Assembly (NCBI GenBank): GCA_039105265.1
Contig: JAPFFF010000008.1
Span: 6,131,078 to 6,195,077 of the forward strand
Direction of reading: 5' to 3'
Length of the DNA stretch: 64,000 nucleotides
Origin: Tritrichomonas musculus
Taxonomy: Eukaryota; Parabasalia; Tritrichomonadida; Tritrichomonadidae
Every line of letters starts with the position of its first letter. Position 1 is the stretch's first letter. The position numbers and the translations under genes were made by a program. This document shows positions 11,701-20,778 of this stretch, piece by piece. Below the pieces are notes generated by a model. It had not been told where the DNA came from and did not search any database. It worked only from the letters and a program-made list of their open reading frames with translations.

Positions 11701-12152
11701 CTTATTTTTTCCATATCAACATCAGGTTGTCTATCATTCTTTTTACGAGGAGAGGAAGGAGTCGATTTTTTCATTTTAAAAAGTTCAAAATCATCTCGAA
11801 GTGATTGCAAATTTGCATTTAAGGTGGTTATAACTTCACTATTTTCGTTACTTTGCTTATTAATTTGATCTATATCAATTTTAATACAAGCTATATTGCT
11901 TTCTGTAGTTTCAATGAAATTAGCGAAAGAAGAGCTTGATGCTTCTTTATTATCTTCATCGATACTTTTTTGAAAATCTTTTTGAATTGTGGTAATTTGA
12001 TTTGTGAATTGAGTATTTTGTGGATTACAAGTAATTAGTGTTTGCAATATTTGTTCAATGAAAGTTTGCTGGTTAATTAAAATGGCTTTCATCTTCGTTA
12101 TATTATAAGAAGAAAAACTCCCTTTATCTGTTGAGGGAGTCAGCATTTCCAT
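5799..12152 (-). CDS. Giant coiled-coil protein, cytoskeletal type
   Basis: About 2,117 residues, almost wholly heptad-rich, acidic, Gln/Ser/Glu/Lys-rich and nearly free of Pro, Trp and Cys. There is no motor, ATPase or membrane segment. The frame continues six codons beyond 12152, but only to a GTG, so the ATG at 12152 (Met-Glu-Met-Leu) is taken. The N-terminal third has about 35-residue repeats around SNRLSQIEEQLKQ (10350-11030). The middle has roughly 100-residue repeats around LNEVSVSQSKTIETLN. The C-terminal third has three 90-nt repeats and recurring motifs such as IRCIKYEVKKLL and VDNANxQTxYI. The 3' half of the gene is visibly richer in G/C and in codons such as CTC and GAG than the 5' end. 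Trichomonads build the costa and other striated fibres from such proteins (established for the lineage). Assignment to one of them is inference; a golgin or SMC-like role was considered, but no heads or anchors are present. Confidence 0.85.
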   Translation of the reverse strand: MEMLTPSTDKGSFSSYNITKMKAILINQQTFIEQILQTLITCNPQNTQFTNQITTIQKDFQKSIDEDNKEASSSSFANFIETTESNIACIKIDIDQINKQSNENSEVITTLNANLQSLRDDFELFKMKKSTPSSPRKKNDRQPDVDMEKIRSDVDSLKNALDVINENYASQEDLQNCRNSIQKFDEIAKKLDDTASSFTKLSNDQQQIEKQLTSLQNQDFQGQIRQIKNDQKSQDSKLQQISDIQSQLRELKSSMVQTRSVSLSDNDVKFSQINKQLDDISNMQNKSTENLTSLKSNLEQQSKEIQKLAGRMDNVESSNSQNASEISSISPIKQQINELATSQNSTTGTINEMKARIDDFESKYSQPLIDRISQIEKSSSKSNEIDDLKQSLLNTISQIEGQLNESTNKQNNEIKELKQALSNHLSQIEEQLNQSSKQNVEIDEIKQTLSNNISQIEDQLKENANKQNNETEEFKQTTSNRLSQIEEKLKQSNLQKSENDEIKQTLSNQLNEIGEFKQATSNRLSQIEEQLKQNNLQNREIEELKQTLSNQLNEIEELKQTLPNRLSQIEDHLNESNNKQNNEIDQIKQTLSNNISQFEGQLNECLKNSSQQQPVIDRDVILSAPEIEDVKDKLNEVNLSQNRTIEALNTLQSKFEEQQNQVTEPLLSRVAQLEDGILDREAILNMPEMAEISERLNNLSISQNKTIDAFNSMRSKLSENNERVSKIEEQLNQIELPSIPDDAERRLSLLEDKVSVTSGSDDFSLVKDRLNEIAASQSKTIETVNILRAKLDEAMNESPQELSERILQIESQLDDLSMRQQEQQGIEREAAPSAPDDELVDRLNEVSVSQSKTIETLNALRGKLEEQQVRVTEPLLSRVVQLEEGLSDMESWPDEIQEIKEKINGLQELLEQNQMLGGVQERDVHISNDNENIEELQSTINSLSDDLRQTKAKLNSLNDQYLTLKGKIQSMDASQSPRKQFEFPTFSSDDNDEDADDDEDGAGNSKLRKRVSKLEKIVAHLLPAEKLKMKMIPIDFCEEIDLDSETQDETLRRHNHEISVLAKDFIVLSNEVIDLEGDVNELKMNRKPPQQSEQEQPEQEHHEGRLDEDFVALKERVEEVSGFISKINEMNGNLTSHVRENTADIEILKEQQKDIQNELDQFDQARLDDVIEAVQERSVKVDSNDKNEDNSELNENVSVLKDRVDELTSAFNKLKDVNNALTSHVTSHDSSISELLARQDKLDSQLEELDSCPPSNVESKEAPKFDDSELNDNLAILKNRVDAVTSSFLKLKDVNEALISHVKRNDSEVARLSARMDQIEDIQSMDLKPFDEQNAPDTQKMKHDISCLKYEVRSILKEMKKPKEAFKEREVDLDSSNNDEKVEQLEEELETVKEQVRKMSEALQKGSLDEKVEQLEEELETVKEQVRKMNEALQKGSLDEKVEQLEEELETVKEQLQAREEGVIDNDSIGRLSSQVKKLVDNTNSQTSYIRKFQEVLNTVVHKEDELQSQIDNMKCEMKNQLVNDESEKVQQIEKDIRCIKYEVKKLLSNRPASHDKESTSVESRQHSFTEQKAELEQLKAQIEAQTEFLHAMSSQLKKVVDNANNQTAYIRQHNEILNALEEKEGETEDNIGRLQHDIGCIKHEVKKLKCEPLHRNISLGNDQISSEKVGEIESLLSQKVEEIITNINQINASQKLIVDNANMQRSRIAQIQTNLSQLDNSILQVEERLDLIESNDDNNNNNNVLEKIDLPSSTLSENDKYIIRSFSQKVDQITSLQEEIQSTLDGHSDQISDLNRKLKDLQKKQEPEEQISEQKVTDICAERDDAVISEIQEQIESIEQRLSGNFIKISDAHQKIAGKFEKIAIRFEKIAREIKSLKEQQKLNTLQIQERGVTLDIDIEREKENEKNVDLHNLTNEFLDFKRSQEALNENLKKMIVNANQQNSQQIQNALNLVRNELSQRSQQAKSMNQSQNQNPNVTQTQTKNSEFASFKREIEAEMRKELNLLKNSISKSGQQNDEKVIASRFNQLKDEMISLIKQNDDSLRNECEEKSNQLSSKYEEIDEAKKVANRIVKIVKGHDEKLKKLKDYLDYQSSVLSEVTGRDIQRMFSRPATPK
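7790..8018 (-). repeat. 90-nt in-frame tandem repeat, about 2.5 copies
   Basis: Copies begin at 7790, 7880 and 7970 and differ by only a few bases. Each encodes a 30-residue unit containing DEKVEQLEEELETVKEQ. Thirty residues is not a whole number of heptads, so each unit shifts the coiled-coil register. The near-identity points to recent duplication inside the giant coiled-coil gene. Confidence 0.9.
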
Positions 12153-12556
12153 TTTATAAATAAATTTCACTTTTTAAGAGAAAAATCTGAAACATTCAGA
12201 AATTTAAGTAGAATGATTTTAACGGATATAATTTTGAATACTAATATAAACTAAATTAAATACTTTTTAACGTACAAATTAAATAATTAACGTCAATTAT
12301 TGTATAAATGACAAAACATATGTTTTATAAATAAATTAAATTCAGAACATAAGTCTCGATCTTTTTATAGTATTTAGTAATTTAATTTAAATGAGATTAA
12401 AGTTTGACATTCATAACATTAAAAAAAAATCAAAATTTTAACGTCATATCTGACTCATTGATAGTTTAATAGTTAAAAAAAGTTAATTTTTATGTAAGTC
12501 TCATGAAATATATTTCATTTTAAATAACGTTCTTTTTTATTTAGCATTTCATTAAT
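12153..12556. other. Divergent intergenic/promoter region
   Basis: An AT-rich spacer of 404 bp separates the minus-strand giant coiled-coil gene from the plus-strand gene at 12557. Apart from the initiator at 12549 on the plus strand, no recognisable elements were found. Confidence 0.5.
12549..12553 (+). promoter_or_regulatory. Initiator (Inr) TCATT
   Basis: TCATT has its putative +1 A at 12551, six nucleotides before the ATG at 12557. It fits the trichomonad initiator consensus and the very short leaders typical of this group. Confidence 0.55.
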
Positions 12557-13309
12557 ATGAATGTTAGTTTATTAGATTTCCAAAAAATTCATCCGCCAAT
12601 TCATACTCCGAGATTTTCTGTTCGTTTTAGAACGCAGGGATCAAATACACCGCAAGTTGGGTGCTTTAAAAATCAATTTATTGGAATCGAAATAAATTTA
12701 TTAAAAGAGATTCAAGACATCGAATCAATTCATAAACCTACAAGTAAACGTAAAAAGAAAGCACTTTTGAATGCGCTTGAAGATGCAGGTAATTTAGATT
12801 ATGGTTTTAAAGACCAAGTTCTTTACGCTCTGTCTCTCTTAAATCCAATCAAGGAAGAAGAGGAAGAAGAAAAAGTTAATGTTTTTAGAATGACATCAGC
12901 GAAAGATCTTATTGCTACGGAAAACGAGTTAACCGAAAAAAGACTTCAAAAACAGAATCTAGAAAAGAGACTAACAGACTTAAGAGAGAAGCTTAAAATA
13001 ATAGACGATAAAGAAAAACAAATGAAAGAAGATATTGCTAAAATGAAAGAAGAGTTAATGTATAAAAACCATCGTTTTGAAGGATTTAGAAACATTAGAG
13101 ACCGTATTGAAGTTCTTCAAATGGCATTTGATTCAATTTTTAATCATTCACAAGAAGAAGATACAGATTCAGCGACAAGTGATTTAATGAAGGAAAATCA
13201 TAGGCTACGAAAAAATTTAATGAAGCTTAAATATGAATTATATACAGTTAATCAAATTTCGAGACGAATAAAGTTTTTAGAAGATGAAAGTGACATAGAT
13301 GATGATTAA
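12557..13309 (+). CDS. Hypothetical coiled-coil protein (250 aa)
   Basis: I do not recognise the family. Residues 1-60 are non-helical and somewhat Pro/Phe-rich. Residues 55-95 are basic and helical (KRKKKALLNAL). An acidic stretch (EEEEEE, about 100) precedes a strong coiled coil from about 112 to 175. A second helical segment (195-245) ends in an acidic tail (DESDIDDD). The initiator six nucleotides upstream supports the start. The gene diverges from the giant coiled-coil gene across 404 bp, so shared regulation is possible but unproven. Confidence 0.65.
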   Translation: MNVSLLDFQKIHPPIHTPRFSVRFRTQGSNTPQVGCFKNQFIGIEINLLKEIQDIESIHKPTSKRKKKALLNALEDAGNLDYGFKDQVLYALSLLNPIKEEEEEEKVNVFRMTSAKDLIATENELTEKRLQKQNLEKRLTDLREKLKIIDDKEKQMKEDIAKMKEELMYKNHRFEGFRNIRDRIEVLQMAFDSIFNHSQEEDTDSATSDLMKENHRLRKNLMKLKYELYTVNQISRRIKFLEDESDIDDD

Positions 13310-13843
13310 CTTTTGCTTTTTTTATTAATTGTTTTTATAAATGTTATTTATTTTGTTTTGTAAATTTTATAAAGCAGTAAATTCCAATCTCTGTGAGCTC
13401 ACCTTGCTGGTTAAGTAATTAACAAACCTTGTCAGAAAATTTATTCATTTATCATTAAAATTGAATTTTTTATATTATTTAAAAATCATCAACAAAACTT
13501 AATAAAGTTGATTTATTCATACAATATAATACAGCTCGGAATTATTACTGTTGCGTTATTTTACAGTAATAAGCAAATAAAAGAGCAATTTGAAAATTTT
13601 CAAAAATTTTTAAAAATTTAAAATTAAAAATTTTAGTGTGTAATTTTTTAGCACAGTGCTGCAGCACAGAGAACTTTTTGTATGTATATATGGTCCAGAT
13701 AAACTTTTTGAGAAATAAAAATTAATATTTTTTAAACAAAATAGCATGGATAGAAAAACCATTCAAAAAGTGGCGTAGAAAAAAACGATTGTCCCTTTTT
13801 TTTATATAGGGCCCAATATGTCATCATTTTAATTTTCTATAAT

Positions 13844-14627
13844 AAAATTTTATATCAATAACAAAAAATATGTTATTGATACAAAAATCATTTATTAATA
13901 ACCAATAATTAGTATTTGTAACAAAAAAATAGTACGCCTTCATTTTTCGCCCAAAAAATTAAAAACAAGGGCGATTTATTTTTATGAATTGAGTACGTTT
14001 ATTTTTTTTTATTTTATTTTTTTTTAATATATATATATATTAAATTAGGTAATTGTAAAGCTATGTTATTAATAATGCTTTTTTGGCAGATTTAATATTT
14101 TTTGTCACATTCAAAAATTGAGGAATTTTATATTGCCCGGAGAAAACCTTTCAATTCATTTTACATCGCCCGGCGGTTCCTTTCAAATGATCATATAAAC
14201 CTTTGAATTTCCTATTTTGGTCACTTTTCCGCCCAAAATGCCACTTTTTTTCGCCCCAAGAATTTGAAAACTTTACAACCAAATTTCATAAATTTTCAAA
14301 TTCTATGAGTATGTTCAAATTTCATTATTCTATGAGTATTCTCAATTTCAATTTTTTTGAATAAATTCATTGAATTAGTATTTTTTATTAAATGTTAAAA
14401 GCATTTATTTTTAAAAGTTTAAATATATTTTCATGATTAATTTTCTGAGAATAACCGCTGCCCATTGATATTTAACAAGTAAAGGCGATTAATGAAGGCG
14501 TAAAAAATAGTATATGTGACGAAATTTTTTTATCTAAAACAAAAAAAAATCATCTATAACAAAATTTTTTTATCTATAACGAAATTTTGTATCTGTTACG
14601 AAAATTTTGTATGTGTTACGAAAATTT
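13844..14627 (+). repeat. Left copy of a 206-bp direct repeat, split by an insertion
   Basis: Positions 13844-13932 plus 14511-14627 (89+117 bp) match 18598-18803 with one visible mismatch (attAgt versus attGgt). The copy is interrupted by the 570-bp element at 13933-14502 and one copy of its target duplication. It contains several short motifs of the form GTTACGAAAATTTTGTAT in tandem. Confidence 0.9.
13933..14502. mobile_element. 570-bp non-autonomous element with 8-bp target duplication
   Basis: The inverted ends are TACGCCTTCATTTTTCGC on the left and TACGCCTTCATTAATCGC on the right strand. They are flanked by a direct AAAAATAG at 13925-13932 and 14503-14510. The uninterrupted sister repeat at 18598-18803 shows the empty site with a single AAAAATAG, which proves the insertion. 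There is no coding capacity. An 8- or 9-bp duplication (the A-run makes one base ambiguous) fits a MITE of the Mutator or hAT groups. Confidence 0.9.
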
Positions 14628-15697
14628 GGTTTTTAATACAAAATATTTGTATTGTTTACAAAATTTTTGTATTTAATACAAATTTCTTGTTATAGTAAAG
14701 GTAAATATACTCCCATTTGTATGATAATTTATATTTTACTCAATTATTAATTTATATATATAATAATAATAAATATTTAAAAGTATATTTTAGGATTTTA
14801 TTTATATATTTCCAAGATATTTATATTTATTATATTTGTGAAGTTTAAGGATAAAGTTGGATTTAAATTTAATTGAAAAAATTGAATTTGCACAGAAAGT
14901 ATTGAATATACATTGAATTTATTTCTATAGGTATTCAATATTTTCAAAGCTCCTCTTATATCAATCCCAAAAAAACAAATCCCACAGGATTTTCTAATGA
15001 ATTTTTAGTTGTGTATTATGTTTTAATGAACGTGAAATCATCGAGATTTTTTGATCATACCAATAAAATGGTTAGAAAATGATTGCATAAAAAAGTGAAA
15101 AAATCAGATATTTGGATCATGTAATGAATAAGTATTTACTAATAAAAAGTTTATATTCAAAATATGCATTAATTATATATAAAAGTGAATGTAGTTTTGT
15201 AGGTCTATCACTGTCATACATGAAATTAAGAGAACTTTTTATCGAAATTTCAGACCTCCTTTTTTTTATCTGTTGATTTTATTGAACCCATATTGAAAAT
15301 ATATAAAATCCCGAAGATTTCCAATTAATGTACATAATTTATGAAAATAAATATAAAATATTCATTTGGAAAATGATATTGGAATATCGTACCATTGAAA
15401 AAAATTCAATTATTTTCATATAGGTAGTTGGATCTTCTAGAAAGAAGCAATTTTAACATTTAGAAAAGGTATGATCATACTAGATAATATGTCGCTAATA
15501 ATTCGTTATATCAGGAATTTTAATAAATGAATCAGAAAAAGAAATATGATTGCATTTTTTGGATTTTCTTGAGTAAAGCCTATATATTTTGATTGTCAAT
15601 CAATGTAGCATACTGTGATACCATTTTGATATGGAAAAATAGAATCCTAATTGAGAAATTTTTTGCTCAAATTGAACCATTTGGATGAAATTTCTTA

Positions 15698-17310
15698 AGG
15701 GTGTAGTATGAACACTAATATCTGGATAAATAAGTAGTATATAACTATTATATTATATAATCAATGATTATGATTTTTTTAAACATAAAATATTATGTTA
15801 TTAAATAAAAAACAATTTTTTATTATTGTATATTTATAAAACATTAATTGAATTAATAATTGCTTTTTTGAATAAATAAAATAGGATTTATTTGAAAAAA
15901 AAATTGAATTATTCATTTTTCAAATGAGAATATCTCATTAAAAATTAAATATAGAATTGTTTAAATATCCATATATCCAGATGTTATTTCAATAAAATAA
16001 AAATAGATTGTAAAAGAATCAAAATTATAATTTTCTGGAAAATGAAGATAATATAAGCAAGATGTGATCATGCAATATTTTATTTATTTATATGAAAAAA
16101 TATTATAAAATCAAATTGTTAATATAAGTATTCATATAAAAGTTATCTATTATAAATACATGTTTTTTTAAAGCGCTTTGAAATTTTGTTACAAATGAAT
16201 TAAAATTGATTAATAAAAAACTTTTTTTAAAATAGAATAAAAAAAAAAATCTCTCTGTCAGATTAAACTTCTTTGTGAGTAAAAAAAATAATGCTGCTTT
16301 ATAATTTCATTCATCAAAAATTGAATGACTACATAGATCCACAAATAGTCCGTTAATCAAGAAAAATTGAAAAACTATGTAGTCCTTCAACATGAAAAAT
16401 GAATCAATTATTCATTAAAAATTCGAATCTATGAATTTTAATAATTAACTTGACAGAGCCATTTTTGGGATTTTGGATATATTTATAAAAAAATGATATC
16501 AAATTTTATTTCCTTATGATAAAAACTTCATCTGATTTTTTTATATGTATAAAACATTTCAAAGTGAATATGTGTATAGATATTTTTTTAAAAAAGTTAA
16601 TATTCATATGTTCAAAACTACGATTTCAAGTCTAAAATTTTGAAAGATCATTCAATTTTCTGAACATTCGTTTATTAATAAAAATTTTTATTCTAAAAGC
16701 AAGAGACTGCAAAGCTGCTAAATATGATGTTAGGCAAGATTAAAATCAGGACAGTGAATAGGAATATGTCAATTTTTTCGCAAAACTGCTATGATTATAT
16801 TAACGATGTATAAGTAGATAAATATTATGAAGGAGCAAGAGTAATATTTCTAAAATTGCTGAAAAAGTATTCATAAATAGCTGGAAAACCGTTGACTATT
16901 AGTTAATTGATTCGAAAATCATAATCAACGAATAGTGTAAAATCTGGCATGTAATGGAAGTCAAGTTGTTATATGCATCTATACAAATATGAACCACTGG
17001 TTTTTGTCCGTATTTTATTTTAAGTATTGTTTCAAATTTGTTGGAATAAAGCCATGTAATATGAAATTGACCAATAATGATTAATTTTGTATCGATCATG
17101 ATTCAAAAATATTGAAAAAATCTATTTAAAATTTTTGAAAGTTTTGTCATAATCAATTCAATTTTTAAAATCATAATTTCTTATTTATAAAATTATAAAA
17201 TTATTATATATTATATTTATATATTTTAAAAAATTTTTTATATAATATAATTCGATAATTTTACTAATAAATCACTTTTTAATGAGATAAACTCATTCAT
17301 ACTGCACCCT
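15698..17310. mobile_element. 1.6-kb TA-flanked element, Tc1/mariner-like, decayed
   Basis: The left terminus AGGGTGTAGTATGAA is matched by AGGGTGCAGTATGAA on the opposite strand at the right end, each flanked by TA (15696-15697 and 17311-17312). The interior has no long frame. A 66-codon minus-strand frame at 16899-17099 could be a transposase fragment, but no catalytic motif is visible. The first eight terminal bases are shared with the element at 43086-46648, suggesting one family. Confidence 0.7.
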
Positions 17311-18597
17311 TAATAACGATAAATTTTGTTTAGTATTCAAATTTCGAAAATAAAAATACATTTTTTTTAAATATCTTTTTCATTTCTTTTCGATTAAATT
17401 GAGAAACTATTAATATAATATATAAATTCAATTCTAAAAGATTAATACTATTTAAAATAAATATTAATGGTAATTTAATTAATAAAATTTACATATATGG
17501 GGTTTTATTTTTATTTAACTTTTCAATATAGTTTATTTTTTCAATGCTTTAAGTATTTTTTCGATAATCGATAAACATTTCAATTATATTTAAATCAACT
17601 TTATTATTTATTTTAAAGTATTTCAAATATAAAAGAATTTAATAATGAAATTAATTGAATTCCAAAAATATTAACTGAAAAATATTTTTCAGAAATAATT
17701 ATATATTTTTTTTCCTTTTATCTTGTTAAATAAAACAAATTATAAGAAAAAATTTTAGGTTAAAATAAAAAAACTGAACTAGATAATAAAAATTAAAAAA
17801 ATATTTTTTCTTTTGATTCTCCAAAAATAAAAGAATAAAAAAAATAGAAACCAATATGTTTTTTGAGTTTCTTTTGATTGCATATTTGGTTAAATAAATA
17901 GAAAAAGTTCTGGGATGGACAAATATTCTTTGAAAAATAAATCCTGTGAGAATTCTAAACAATTGTTCATTTTAAGGATTTGGAATTCCATTTTTAAATA
18001 TTCTATTTTTTAGCTGAAAAATCATTTTCTAAATATCTGGCATATGTTTAAAAATGAGTAAAAATATCAAGATATTAGAAAAAAAAATTTTTACTTTATT
18101 TTTTCAAAAAAGCATGCTTATTGCAATCTCTACAGGCAAGAAACTTGTTTCACTTAATCTGAATCAAAGACGTTAATTCAACTCATATTTTTAAAAAAAA
18201 TATGTTATATAACTAAGTACGAATTAAAAATTATAATGCATTTTATTAATCGTATCGATTTAGAAAATTATAATCAACTTATTTCTAATGCATAAAGTAT
18301 TGAATATATTGGAATATTATATATGTTAGCGTGTCATATCATAAAAAGCTATTTATTCTAAAAATTGGCTGAACAATTGCTCTTATTTTTATATCACTTT
18401 TGTTTTTTGTAATAATTGAAAACATTGAATGAAATATTAATGATAAAATAGATAATATATAGAAAGAGGCATTCATAAAATGATTATACAAAGAAATTTA
18501 ATAATATTTATTGATTTGAATGTATATAATCCAATGCTGAAACGAAAAAATGAGATTAGAATTTTAAAAAGACGTTAATTTACTTCTTATAAAAAAC

Positions 18598-18803
18598 AAA
18601 ATTTTATATCAATAACAAAAAATATGTTATTGATACAAAAATCATTTATTAATAACCAATAATTGGTATTTGTAACAAAAAAATAGTATATGTGACGAAA
18701 TTTTTTTATCTAAAACAAAAAAAAATCATCTATAACAAAATTTTTTTATCTATAACGAAATTTTGTATCTGTTACGAAAATTTTGTATGTGTTACGAAAA
18801 TTT
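18598..18803 (+). repeat. Right, uninterrupted copy of the 206-bp direct repeat
   Basis: It is the sister of the split repeat at 13844-14627, in the same orientation and about 4 kb away, with a single visible mismatch. Because it is uninterrupted it serves as the empty-site control for the 570-bp insertion. Confidence 0.9.
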
Positions 18804-19095
18804 TGTATATGTTACGAAAATTTTATTAGTATTGTAAAATTTCCTATCAGTTATAATTTTTTATATAAGAAACAAATGGCATGTTATATAAAATAAAAAT
18901 TATGATACTTCCGGCCCATATCAAAAATTTTTAATTTGACAATTTTGAGCAAAATCCCAAATCGCAGTCATAAGAAGACAAAAAATTGAATGGGCCTGCA
19001 GTAGTAATTCCGAGCTGTACAATATATTTTTAGATAATATAATAATAATAATATATGGTAAACTATAAAAACAAAACAAAACAAAAAAACTGCAA

Positions 19096-20556
19096 TCAAT
19101 TCACTGTTATCATTGATTCTGGATCATCTGGATTCACGTATCCTTCAACTTGATATGCTTTTCCTTTCGGATCTTTTGCCAAAAAGATGAAAATTAGGCT
19201 TACAACCAAACAACCAGCACTAAAAACCCACAATCCGTAGATGTATCCAATAGTTTTATATTTCGTTGTTGAACCTTGAACAAATCCATAATGCTTGAGA
19301 ATCATCCCAGTGAATGGCATGAAAGCAGGAGATGAAAAGAAGCAAAATCCATTCAACCAGCCTGCTGCAGTTGCTGCTGCTTCTGGATGGTAGTATTCTG
19401 TCAACATTGGATAATAAGAAACCCATAATGCAGCTGTAGCAACTGATAAAATAAAAAATAAAATTGAAATTGACAATACTTCTAAAGACGGGCGTTTAAT
19501 AGATGAATTTGAATCGCTTTCGTTTCCTCCTGATAAAAAAATGAAAGGTAAACATGAAATAATGCCAATAACTGTCCATATGATACAATTAAGTTTTTTG
19601 GAACGCATTAAATCGTGAATATAAGGAAGAAAAAGTGATCCAACGTTTGTTCCAATTGATAGAGCAATTAATAAATAGCTTGATTTAACTTTAGTATATC
19701 CAAAAGTATCCATCAAATATGTACAACCCCAGCTTCCACTAATATTGTAAAACATGCCATTGCTAAAAAAGGCAAAAAATCCGAGATACCAAAAAGATGG
19801 AAAACTAAGAACACTTTTGAAGTTAGACACAAGTTTATGCCATTTTTGTGAAATCGACCATCTTGATGTGTCTTCGGCAAGTAATTCATTAACTGGGTAA
19901 TATCCATATGAAACTGGATTTCCACGAACAAATAGCAGCGTTAAAATGCTCAATATACATGCTGAGATAGATATAATGTAAAAGCACCAGCGCCATCCAA
20001 TCGCCTCTGCAAGTAGTGCAAGAGGAGCTTGTGCAAAAAGTGCACCACATCCAGCAACAAATAGAAAGACGCCAGAAACTTTGGCATAATCTTTAAGTGG
20101 AAACCAGTTCATTTGAATACGGTTAGCAGGGCAATAAACAAGCGCAGAGCCTATTCCAACAATAAAGCGTCCAATATAGCCAACAAATAAATTTTTGCTT
20201 ATTCCACAGATAAATGCGCCAATTGCAGCAAGAATTGTACTTCCTGAAATCAAATACGATGGTTCAACAACATCTGCTAATAGTCCTGAAAATGGCTGAA
20301 GAATCGAGTAAGGATAATAAAATAATGATGAAAAGATACCTATTTTTGACGGATCAACCCCATAAGATTTTGCCATATCATCTGCGAGAACAGTAGAACA
20401 AGACCTTTGAAAATAAACAATAACATCACAGAGAACAATTATTATAAATATTGTAATTCTTCTGATTTTAAAACCAGTTGTATCATTTGATTTTTTTGCA
20501 TATCCATCAGTTACTGAAGTTAAAAGAGATGGTAAATTTGAATCATAATCATTCAT
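19096..20556 (-). CDS. Major facilitator superfamily transporter
   Basis: 486 residues with about twelve hydrophobic helices and a short cytosolic N-terminus. Helix 1 spans about 32-48. The loop after helix 2 and helix 4 carry MFS-like signatures (SGLLADVVEPSYL, then GRFIVGIGSALVYCPANR), and helix 5 has GWRWCFYII. A charged central loop (about 218-240) precedes the second six-helix half. It belongs to the general organic-solute or organophosphate type of MFS symporter; the substrate cannot be read from the sequence. It should act at the plasma membrane or an internal membrane. The ATG at 20556 is the first in frame. The Mutator-like element is inserted 222 bp upstream of the start, within range of its promoter region. 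Confidence 0.85.
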   Translation of the reverse strand: MNDYDSNLPSLLTSVTDGYAKKSNDTTGFKIRRITIFIIIVLCDVIVYFQRSCSTVLADDMAKSYGVDPSKIGIFSSLFYYPYSILQPFSGLLADVVEPSYLISGSTILAAIGAFICGISKNLFVGYIGRFIVGIGSALVYCPANRIQMNWFPLKDYAKVSGVFLFVAGCGALFAQAPLALLAEAIGWRWCFYIISISACILSILTLLFVRGNPVSYGYYPVNELLAEDTSRWSISQKWHKLVSNFKSVLSFPSFWYLGFFAFFSNGMFYNISGSWGCTYLMDTFGYTKVKSSYLLIALSIGTNVGSLFLPYIHDLMRSKKLNCIIWTVIGIISCLPFIFLSGGNESDSNSSIKRPSLEVLSISILFFILSVATAALWVSYYPMLTEYYHPEAAATAAGWLNGFCFFSSPAFMPFTGMILKHYGFVQGSTTKYKTIGYIYGLWVFSAGCLVVSLIFIFLAKDPKGKAYQVEGYVNPDDPESMITVN

Positions 20557-20778
20557 AAATTTGAAGTAAAAAATAGCTCAATTGAATTTTGATTTTATTG
20601 ATAAAAACTATGAAAAGTTCATTCACAATTTTTTTGTTCTCAAAAAAACTAATAATAATAATTAATAATAATGTCTATTCAATAGACTCTATTGTGCACT
20701 AATATGAGTTTTATAGTCATGTTTTCACTTTTTCTAAAAGCTTTCAAAAAAAAAAAAAAAAAAGGCCAAAGGATCAAC

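Larger units (their letters stand above)
13532..19017. mobile_element. Composite TA-flanked DNA transposon (5.5 kb), no transposase
   Basis: The left end reads TA then CAGCTCGGAATTATTACTG. The right end, read inward on the other strand, is CAGCTCGGAATTACTACTG, again flanked by TA. That gives 18 of 19 matching terminal bases with a TA target duplication (13530-13531 and 19018-19019), the hallmark of the Tc1/mariner/pogo group. No intact transposase lies between them. The interior holds two further elements with their own inverted ends and a 206-bp direct repeat, described separately. It is best read as an old non-autonomous or decayed element that served as a landing pad. It fills the gap between the small coiled-coil gene and the MFS gene. 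Confidence 0.65.

Noticed and set aside
6037-11868. Many plus-strand open frames of 60-130 codons opposite the giant coiled-coil gene
   Set aside because: They are antisense shadows caused by the codon use of a long Glu/Gln/Leu/Ser-rich coiled coil. They are rich in Ser, Leu and Cys and have no family features.
12153-12170. Start of the giant coiled-coil protein at 12170
   Set aside because: That codon is GTG. A eukaryotic gene should start at the first ATG, 12152. The same reasoning moved the starts at 2196 (TTG) and 50939 (TTG).
13378-13440. GC-richer patch (TGAGCTCACCTTGCTGG) as a small RNA gene
   Set aside because: No cloverleaf, A/B boxes or T-run terminator could be arranged around it.
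17726-17962. 78-codon hydrophobic minus-strand frame as a small membrane protein
   Set aside because: It consists almost entirely of Phe, Leu, Ile and Lys from A/T runs and lies in the transposon-rich desert.
13844-18803. 206-bp direct repeats as long terminal repeats of an LTR element
   Set aside because: No coding sequence, primer-binding site or TG...CA ends lie between or at the repeats, and the enclosing structure has inverted ends with TA flanks.
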